Below are positions 55,809 through 64,000 of a DNA stretch of 64,000 bases, piece after piece. The stretch comes from Lineus longissimus. Taxonomy: Eukaryota > Nemertea > Pilidiophora > Heteronemertea > Lineidae. Position numbers and translations under genes: made by a program. The DNA lies in assembly GCF_910592395.1 (NCBI RefSeq), contig NC_088317.1, forward strand, positions 10,604,001 through 10,668,000, given 5' to 3'. The number at the start of each line of letters is the position of its first letter. Position 1 is the first letter of the stretch. Under the pieces are notes generated by a model. It had not been told where the DNA came from, did no database searches, and saw nothing but the letters and a program-made list of their open reading frames with translations.

Positions 55809-56050
55809 CTATCATCACAGACACTAATTACTCCGTCCTCACGCGGGATAATTACAGCCTGGTTTATTTCATCAGGACAACCCTCCAATTTGTTGATAAG
55901 AACAGGTTTTCGAGCGCTGCCAACATTTCCAGCAGCTGGTTTGATCTGAGCTTGAGGACCACCCTCCATCTTGATTTGATCACGTGACGCATGAATTACT
56001 TCCGCATTGGTCATGGGAGTTGGTCTAATAATGTCCCAAAGAGCATCCAT
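55809..56050 (-). CDS. WDFY2: WDFY1/2-like protein, first coding exon
   Basis: Starts at ATG 56048-56050. About 45 lineage-specific residues ([20 protein letters not shown], with a [15 protein letters not shown] linker) precede [20 protein letters not shown] and [15 protein letters not shown], which match the start of vertebrate WDFY2 (RKPILLQRMEG, AVIVPKEEGVISVSEDR). The donor is GATGATAG followed by GTAAGTTG. The split Arg codon is completed by the exon at 39157. The vertebrate proteins begin only about 10-15 residues before RKP, so the longer N-terminus is unusual; a later start is possible but no other ATG fits better than that of Met-28 (KMEGG). Confidence 0.93.
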
Positions 56051-57849
56051 GGCCGGGTGAGCAAAGATAACTTGATCAGACTATTTGCATCAAGCCCATT
56101 ATTTAGCCTCGATCCGCTACGCTGTACATCGTGCCTATGTGCTTTCATGAAAAAAGCCAGGAATTGCAGTCCAAACAGGAAACCCCTTGTTGTAAAAATA
56201 GTTTGACGTCACAGGTCGAGGCCTAGCAATTTGACGAGTGCATGTTTTTTACTCTCAAGTACATATTTGGAGAGGTATTGAAAAAATATTTGTTGTGGCA
56301 AGTCTACAGATATAAAGAAATTATTTGATGAAATAATTAATTTCGAATTTTGCTAATTGGATAATAGGGGGCGTGTTTTGAGTTTTATCTGCCAGTTGGC
56401 TGAAAAAGAGTGGAAATATCAAAGTCTGTCTAATTTGTCGATTATCAAAACTTTCCGTGGTCAATCACCATTTTATTTTTCACCATTTACTTGCCCGACT
56501 GTCCGGAATAACATAATCTAAATTTCAGATTCACAACACCACGCGTTCTTTGATGCGTCGCGGTCAAACATTGACAATTTAACTGCTAAAAGGTTTAAAA
56601 AATCAATTGTGGTCTTGTCTCACCGATCATTCAATCTTGACACTAGGGTGTCACTACACGGTACGGAGGACGGCGTCAAGGGCTGCGTCAAATAGGACCC
56701 GGGCAACTGACACGATCAGAGGTAGTCTTTCAGTTCCTCCTTGCTAAGGCCTAATCAATAAATCATAGGCACCATAATCCATACATTTCTGGGTTCATAT
56801 GAATCCAGAGAAGAAGTCTGCAGAATTTTCATTGCATCTAATTTATAATTTCACCGATAGGTAGCGCCACCTTTGACACCACTTGGATTCTGAAAATGGT
56901 AAATAATTGACCAAGAAACGGCATGATGTGTGCGATCTTCAAAACGTATGGCACTCCAAGACGATTGTCGCAGCCCTTAGCCGGCGGAGGACAAAACAAA
57001 CAACTATACGTGGCGGATATTTAAAAAAAAGAATACAATTCACAAATCATTTAATTGACATTATATACACATTACACATTACACATTACACATTACTCAC
57101 GTCAAGGCCTCGCGTGCTAGCTTTATAATTAAGCGGAAAATGCGGTATAATGCGGTATGGCGGCGCAGCATGTTCTTGCGTTAAAGGTCTCGTTAGGGAG
57201 TTTTTCCCAAATGTACGTGATGATGACGTGCCCCATCAACAGAACGTAACATCTATTTTAAAATGCGTTTCCAAAGTGAATGCATGAGTACAACCCATTT
57301 GTGTCGTATATCACTGGAAACGCCCGATTCCCCTGATTCTGCAGGATATTAAATCGGGCATTTTATTTCTTTAAATAAATCATAAGCGTCGCATTTGCTC
57401 CTAGCTCTGTTCACCATCCCAAATGGCAATATTGCAAATTGGGCCGGACAATCACGAAAAACCCCAAATATTATACATTTCTTCCTGAATAATTCTTACA
57501 GAGACCATTCTCCCATGAAAGACAGTTGCTTACGCTACACAAGAATCAAAAAAAAATCGAGGGTCAACCATTGAACTTTTGAGATATGTTGAATTTTGCA
57601 CAAATCAACGAAAAAATTCACCAACTGGCACTGGACGGCATTTCAACACGGGGCCGACGCACATCCCAAGTTCAGTGTACACATACGTCGGCAACAACAG
57701 TATAAATGTGTAGTTTCTTGTTAGCCGCCTATTGAGTAGCGCTCTAGGTTTCAGAAACTCCATAAAAACATGTCTTTGCCAAAACAACTGCTGAATCAAC
57801 ACTGACATAGTGTGAGGACCGAGAAATCAATGATCTTAGGAACTACTGT
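56051..57849. other. Region upstream of WDFY, presumptive promoter side
   Basis: No clear TATA box or initiator can be assigned. An ATTACAC heptamer array lies at 57062-57096. No second gene starts in the opposite direction with recognisable coding sequence. Confidence 0.35.
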
Positions 57850-57850
57850 G

Positions 57851-58108
57851 AGGGGGGGGGGGGGGGGCACGACGTCAAAACGTCGTAACGTCTTAACAAT
57901 AAAGAAACGCGCAATCCGCGGCCAACAATAAACACAAACTTCGCATCACGGATGACGTCACATATAATGTCCGTAGATGACGTCATAATACTCATAGCGA
58001 GTGCGCATGCGTACTTAGTTTCGGACATACCGCCGCGCGGTGTATTGATCATGGACGAATCCTCGCGGCTTCTGAACGAGTCGCCCGTATTTGGAACGGA
58101 TCGGAACA
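57851..58108 (-). repeat. Probable BEL-2 3' LTR
   Basis: On the minus strand a purine-rich AAGGTGGGGAGGA is followed by TGTTCC at 58108, the layout expected of a polypurine tract and LTR start. The segment contains two TGACGTCA-type sites (about 57953 and 57979) that look like CRE/ATF enhancer motifs. The far border is guessed near the G run at 57851-57868. The 5' LTR would lie beyond the right window edge. Confidence 0.5.
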
Positions 58109-58134
58109 TCCTCCCCACCTTGGTCTACTCGCAT

Positions 58135-61100
58135 TCAACCAACACTATTGTTCGCAAAGTCCTTCCCACCGTGGGGATTGCGCATAATGGCATTGTCCAT
58201 ATTCTCGTTATCGTCTGTACATGTATCTTCGCTATCTCGACCAGTACTTTCATCAGGAGCATTTTTCTCATTTTCAACGCTAGATCTGAGATCACTAACA
58301 TAGCATGGGTTTGGAGTGGAACTGGAGCCAGTTTCGCTGCTAAGATCAGCTTTGCCACCCGCCACCGCCTCTAAGTGGTGTAATCGTTGAATCGGTCTCT
58401 TTAGTACGCCCTTCTTCGTCCTTACTGCGACGGTCCTGCAGATTCCATCCTTTCCCATATAGACTTCATCCACCCGTCCTAGCAGCCAACTTCCTCTAGG
58501 TGTACGATCCTCAGATATCAGCACGATACTTCCAACTTCTACCGGTGGCTTCTCAGTTTCCCACTTTTTCCTCACTGTAAGACTTGGTAGATATTCGTTT
58601 TGCCATCTCTTCCAGAAGTGATTGGCTAACTTTTGTCTATACAAGTAGCGCTGCGTCACAATTGTATCAGCTGCCTCCCATGTTTCTTCTGCTACATCTG
58701 GTATTCCCATTAGCGGCCTTCCCAATGCAAGATGAGCTGGCGTTAGCGGTTCCAGATCTCTACTATCATCACTTATGGTTGTCAACGGTCGAGAGTTGAT
58801 CGCAGCTTCAACATCTGTCAAGACTGTGTACAGCTCAGTGTATCTAAGAAGTGCCTTCCCTAACGCTCTCCTCAATGACTCCTTGACTGACCGAACTAAC
58901 CGCTCCCACCAGCCACCTCGCCATGGAGCTCGCTCAACGATAAATTTCCATTCTATCCCCTTGGCAGCTAACTGCGTAGTCAATGCATCTGTATCCAACT
59001 CTGTTTCTTTGATGCTATTTGCCCTAACGAAGACCTTTTTGATGAAAGATCCTGCAGACTTGAATGTTCGCGCATTATCAGACCACATTGTGTTGCAGAT
59101 CCCTCGGCGGTTAACCATTCTCCTAAATGCCTGAAGAAACTCGTCTGTTGTTAGTCGATGAGTCAACTCTAGATGTACCATCCTCGACGTCGCACAGGTG
59201 AAGAGGCAAATATACACCTTCTCCGGCTTGTCTTTTCCACGTACCTCGAGTACGTACAACGGCCCAGCAAAATCTACACCAACCACGGAAAAGGCAGGCG
59301 AAAAAGACACTCTATCTGAAGGAAGCGGCGCCATCTTCGGTTTGGATCCTGCATGCATGCATGCACTCCTCATGCATGTCCATGACTATTTTGTCCACGA
59401 TTGGATGGTTGTGCGGAAGTATTACTTGGTGCTTGGTCTTCTCTTTCAACTCCGAGTTCTGTAACCTGCCGCCTACTCTGAGCACTTTGTTGACTTCGTC
59501 AAATTTGGGATCCAATTTAAGGATGCGACTCTTCCTAAGAACACCTCTGTTCTCCAATGTCTGGATTTCGTCTTTATATGTGCTCCTCTGAATGTGGCGA
59601 TACCAGTAGAACTCTGCCTTTCTGATATCTTCAACGTTGAGTGTTGGTATCTTTCCAGCTGTATTTTCATCATCCTGGATTCTCCCCCTCCACTTTTGTA
59701 TGACCCAAAAGACTCTCGCTGTCACTCGGGTAAGCTTGTTCCATGAACCATATCTGCTAGCATCTATTGGCGCATCCTTGGGAGGCTCCTCAACGATGGC
59801 CACATTGGACCTCGTTGTTGTCTTCTTCTCCTCTAGATCTTCACTCGACTCATCTGACAACTTTCCCTTGGGCCACATATCTGTCGACAATGGTAACCAC
59901 TGAGGTCCACTCCACCATTCCTCACGATTGACTAAGTCTTCTGCTGGCAATCCACGAGTCAGCAAATCGCTAGGATTATCTTCTCCTGGACAGTGTCTCC
60001 ATAACTCAGGTTCCCAAGTCGTTTGGATTTCCTCCACTCTATTAGCTACAAACGTCTTCCAGACATGACTAGGCTTGCGTATCCAAGCAAGTGTTACTGT
60101 ACTGTCTGTCCACATTGTAACTCTGTCTATGTTTCTTGATAGTGACTCCTTGACGAACTTAACTAATCTTGTATACTAGCATTATACCCGTGGCGCAGGC
60201 AGGTTCAAATGGGCTATATCTTGAATATATTGAATTGCGATGAAAATCTAATGCAATATCAAAGGAGTAATATCGATGAGACAAATTAAACAAACCATTT
60301 GTCCACAGATTCGGACCTAGCTGTGGCGTGCTGTAGGCCCTATGCGTGCATAAAAAAGTATATCAATTGGTCCGATAGAGATGATGAGGCAATGTCAATA
60401 CGCTCGTACATTAGTCAGCAATATGCCCCTTTTTATTCGGAGAAGAAGAAGGAGAACTCAGATAGGCCTTCACATGTTGGCTTCCAAATGGCTCGAACCA
60501 ATTGTTCTATCTCTACTCTAACTTTAAAATGCGTGCTCCTCCTACATGTAGCAATGGCTCGGGCAAGGCACTTAGTCGACAGGCAAGCTAAAAGTTCAGC
60601 ACCATGAGCAGCTCTTTGATAAAGCTATGTCAGGTTCAGCTCGCCTCTTCAGATACATCAAGTATTGAAAGCTTTGGTGAGCACATAAACAGACCATGGT
60701 CACCTTAATTTGAAAATCCCTTCATAATCAAGGGCTAGCTCTGACTAAAACAGCACCCATAAACAATAGACCTCCTATTTGACCCCAGCTCCTAACTGCG
60801 GGAAAACCCAAGTCCAGCAACCAAAAGTACCAAAAATACATTTTGTTTACATTTGAACTTCACACATGCGTTTGTTTACAATTTCATATCCCGCGAAATC
60901 TCGAAAATCAGGTGACCTGCAATCGTGGATTGAAAATAACATTAAATTGGGTTCAGCATTTTGTTTACATTTGAACTTCACACATGCGTTTGTTTACAAT
61001 TTCATATCCCGCGAAATCTCGAAAATCAGGTGACCTGCAATCGTGGATTGAAAATAACATTATTTGGGTTCAGCAGGTCAGCAGGTATACCGGCTGTTCC

Positions 61101-62648
61101 AATCATCCCCCTACAGCCAGCTGTTCAAAAGGTAATGTTATTCACCCCAGAGGGAGTGCAGATAATTGATTAGGCCCCTGCATAACTTAACAGCAATGGC
61201 TTGGCTTCTGTGAGTGGTAAGGAGAAGTGACAGTGTCCGATTAAAAATCCCTCATTACTGCTCTGCTGAAGTAAACTTTTGAACAAAACCAAGACGTTGC
61301 ATCAGGGTAAGGTGTCACCACCATTCATGCAAAATTTCAAGGCGATCCAAGGCCTCTAAGTGTGAGTTTATTCGTCCCCCTTCCAGTATTATTATATAGA
61401 TATACAGCTGCTAGAAGTTCAAGTCTAGGTAGTGACACTTTCTTCACTGGCGCTACTTTTGACTTTGACATCACCAATCTTGTTGCGGTGTACCCATTCT
61501 GGTCTACCACTCTGATGTATACCGCTGCTCCGTACGCCTTCTCTGATGCGTCTCCAAATCCATGAAGTTCAATGCTTGAGATTTCTCCTAGTCCCAGGGG
61601 TAAACATCGGGGAATCTCCAATTGATCCAACTCCTTCAGCTCTCCTTTCCATATGCGCCATTTCTGTGCTGTTGTCTCATCCAATGTATCATCCCAGCCT
61701 AAACCCTTCTGCCATAACTCTTGGAAAAGCAACTTTGCTCTGATGACATAAGGTGATAGCATTCCCATGGGATCAACTATTTTTGATGCGATACTTAAGA
61801 GACTCCGTTTTGTTTCAGGATCCTCCAAGTCAATCAAATTCTTCACCGTTGGGAAGCGGAAGGTGTCATCTGACGTATTCCATGCAATTCCTAGTGTCTT
61901 TAGTGACTCACCCGTGCTCATGTCAATCACAGCGGATGGAGCTCTATCCTGAGGTTCTATTTGTTCCATAATATTCTTTGGAGTTACTAGCCAACTTGGT
62001 CAAATCAAAACCACCATCTCTCATCAAATCCTTTAGATCTGTCTTCAGGTCTAAAGCTTGTGGGACTCCAGCTGCTCCCGACAGGCAGTCGTCAACATAC
62101 ATATTGTCTTGGATCTCTCTTGCCGCTTGCGGGTAAACCTTCTCAAGCCTTCGAGTGTGATGCTTCACGGTCGCTATGGCAAGAAATGGACTCGCATTTA
62201 CCCCAAATGTGACTCGGTTCATTCTGTAGATCTCTGGAGGCCGGTCTGAGTTCCCATCTCTCCATAGGTATCGATGCACGTCACGATCCTCCTCTCTAAT
62301 CTTGATTTGAAGAAACATCTTCTTCACGTCTGCCATCAATGCGATGTTGTTCATACGAAATCGCAGCAATACGGCGACAAGGTTTGGCTGTAAGGCGGGA
62401 CCTTGGTGTAGGCAATCGTTCAATGACACGCCATGCTTATCACTTGCATCGAATACGATTCTTGTCTTGGTTGTAGTTTTATCCTCTCTTACTACTGCAT
62501 GATGGGGAAGGTAGTAGACAGTCTTGGCCTGATCAACGTCACTCTTGACCTTTTCCGAAAAACCCATGTTTTCATACTGCTCTATCGCTTCCTTGTAGTT
62601 CAAACTGCTTTGATTGCCAACTTTTAATCTTCTTTCGACTGACTCCAA
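58135..62648 (-). pseudogene. BEL-2 pol: reverse transcriptase, RNase H, integrase (broken)
   Basis: Reading leftward: RT with TRIVFDASDKHGVSLND, ALMADVKKMFLQI and the catalytic MYVDDCLSG (about 62100); a frameshift near 61965; DPMGMLSPY; RNase H with HGFGDASEKAYGAAVY and SLPRLELLAAV. The insertion at 60176-61400 interrupts here. RNase H then resumes with VTMWTDSTVTLAWI and HCPGEDNPSDLLTRG, and the H2C2 finger breaks off after MDMHEECMHA. The integrase has VGVDFAGPLYV (Asp), MWSDNARTFKSA (Asp) and APWRGGWWERLVRSVK (Glu), followed by the C-terminal GSIVLISEDRTPRGSWLLGR. The integrase frame, 58135-59373, is intact by itself. Confidence 0.9.
60176..61400. mobile_element. 1,225-bp insertion in BEL-2, flanked by TA
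   Basis: Plus-strand ends are CTAGCATTATACCCGTGG and CCAGTATTATTATATAGA, weakly inverted, with TA on both sides (60174-60175, 61401-61402). Removing the insertion and one TA rejoins the RNase H frame exactly between LELLAAV and RLVKFVKES, which fixes the borders. A TA duplication suggests a Tc1/mariner-type non-autonomous element. The minus-strand ends TCTATATA and GCTAG also fit a Helitron (TC to CTAG, A/T target), so class is open. It contains a 118-bp tandem duplication (60841-61076). A truncated relative is at 15845-16782. Confidence 0.8.
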
Positions 62649-62677
62649 TCTCCGCAGCGCCTGGCTGTAATTATCCT

Positions 62678-63920
62678 TCAGCTACCAGGGTCTAGCAACA
62701 CTCGGACTGGAACTCTTGATCCATCCTCGGTAATCACAGTTGTCTGTGCAGTCTGTAACAACACTTCAGTAGTTTTGGATGGACCTGCCGCAACAAATCC
62801 ACTGATGGTCACGTTCTTCTTGTCGCTTTCCTGAGATTTATTGTGAAGTAGACGATGCTGTTTTCTTCCACATCCGTCAACGGGGCAAGTCGGCGAATTG
62901 CAGGATTTAACTGAATGGTTGAAATTCATTACTCTCAGGCAGTTGTAACAAAGCTTGTTCCGCTTTGCTAAATCCCAACGTTCGTTGACTGTCTTCTTCT
63001 TGGCTTCTTTACAGTCCCAAGCCTCATGTCCGCTTCTAGTGCAAAACCCGCAACTGATGCTCCTTGTGCCGCCAAGAAGTGCTGATGCTGTGAATTCTTT
63101 GCTCTTGTTACCCGTATGATAACCCTGGTTATACCTCGACTGTTTCCCTGGTCCATGCTGTTTATCAACTGGCTTGTTCCCAGCTGATGCTCCTGAAGTC
63201 CTCTCCCTTGCTTCCTTAGACAAAATCTGGTTATGTAGGAACTGGAAGATTGAATTGACTGTGATATCATCATCATCAATATCTGCTGTGTGTAACTCCC
63301 ATTTCTCTGTGAGCTCTGGACTTATCTTCAATTACCAGCATTCGAACGTTTTCATCTGTTGAGTCAAATCCCATGGCTTCCAAGGCACGCACCCTATTCT
63401 GTAGCAAGTCGTGGAGTTCGCGCAATGACGTAGGTTTCTCAGAATCCTTACAGGTTGCTGTGACAATGGACTTCACCAGTGATGAGACGATCTGACGTTT
63501 GCGACCAAATCTTTGACAGAGTACCTTTACTGCATGTTGATAGTTGATATCTGTCACTTCAAATCCCTCTATAGATTTTAGAGCAGCTCCCTTCAAGGAT
63601 GATCTCAAATAAGCAAACTTCTGTACACCAGATAATCCCTCATTTGCATGCACTGCACAAGTGAACAAGTCCCAAAACGCTGTAAACTGCAGTATATCTC
63701 CATTAAACGTAGGCAAATCCAATTTTGGCAGCTTTATTGCCCGTGCATTCCTACTTCTGCTTGTTAAGTGGTGTACACTCTGATCGGATGAGGAACTTGA
63801 CCGTGAAACTTCTGCTTCAACTTCTTTTATATAGCTCGTCGCTTTATCATCAACACGCCTAAATTCCCGGTGAAACATGCTTATGTTCTGACACTCATCC
63901 TCTACCTCTTCTTCGGACAA
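62678..63920 (-). pseudogene. BEL-2 gag and protease start (broken)
   Basis: Capsid-like region with LPKLDLPTFNGDILQFTAFW and LRSSLKGAALKSIEGF, a frameshift near 63330 at the VIED/KISPELTEKWE border, then nucleocapsid-type cysteines (CGFCTRSGHEAWDC, CYNCLR, CPVDGCGRKQHRLLH) and the protease start RVLLDPGS at 62681. There it is fused, out of frame, to sequence encoding ALRRLESVERRLKV at 62648, so most of the protease and the linker to the reverse transcriptase have been deleted. Confidence 0.88.
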
Positions 63921-64000
63921 GATATCTAAAATGTCACTTCTGACCTTGAAGTATTCTTTCTTAAAGGTTAAATGCCAAAGTTAGGCCTAATCTTAATCAA

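Larger units (their letters stand above)
57851..63935 (-). mobile_element. Second BEL/Pao element, defective
   Basis: A minus-strand gag-pol lies in pieces: gag 62678-63920, pol 58135-62648. The lineage differs from the BEL at 46883 (MYVDDCLSG against FYVDDHLDS). Two internal deletions, at least two frameshifts and a 1,225-bp insertion disable it. Confidence 0.9.

Overview
This is a stretch of animal nuclear DNA. It has spliced exons with GT-AG borders, LINE, LTR, DNA-transposon and SINE remains, and very little unique coding sequence. The mix of BEL/Pao, Gypsy and non-LTR elements with abundant short repeats suggests a marine invertebrate (mollusc, brachiopod, echinoderm or hemichordate); I cannot fix the phylum from sequence alone.

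Host gene. The one clear host gene is a WD-repeat/FYVE protein of the WDFY1/WDFY2 type on the minus strand. Its first exon is at 55809-56050, a second at 39090-39157, and two more at 3774-3828 and about 3010-3192. Reading phases join correctly wherever two neighbouring exons were both found. One short exon expected between 3829 and 39089 was not found, and the rest of the gene (remaining WD repeats, FYVE domain) lies left of position 1. Nearly everything else from 1 to 55808 is intron filled with mobile DNA.

Layout. 1-2372: a dispersed repeat, decayed non-LTR reverse transcriptase pieces and a short interspersed repeat. 4165-13855: a nest in which a LINE (7448-11300) lies in a TTAA-flanked DNA transposon (5629-12588), which lies in a short tandem-monomer repeat (5217-13597), possibly inside a further pair of inverted repeats. 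13856-24700: intron with more copies of the short repeat. 24943-30060: a broken Gypsy element holding a Tigger-like insertion. 32956-34579: a broken transposase-like gene. 39497-43540: a perfect copy of 44497-48540, offset by exactly 5,000 bp. 43661-53922: a DNA transposon with about 300-bp inverted ends, an 8-bp target duplication and an integrase-core transposase, with a young BEL element (46883-53701) inside its right inverted end. 54107-54804: a plus-strand gene remnant with a zinc ribbon. 56051-57840: the region upstream of the host gene. 57850-63935: a second, defective BEL element on the minus strand, itself split by a 1.2-kb insertion.

The most interesting items are the structurally complete integrase-core DNA transposon with its 21-22-bp palindromic end array, a TGA-CAA-TCA stop context inside the otherwise open BEL polyprotein, and a dispersed repeat whose monomers carry near-perfect CTCF-like and nuclear-receptor-like sites.
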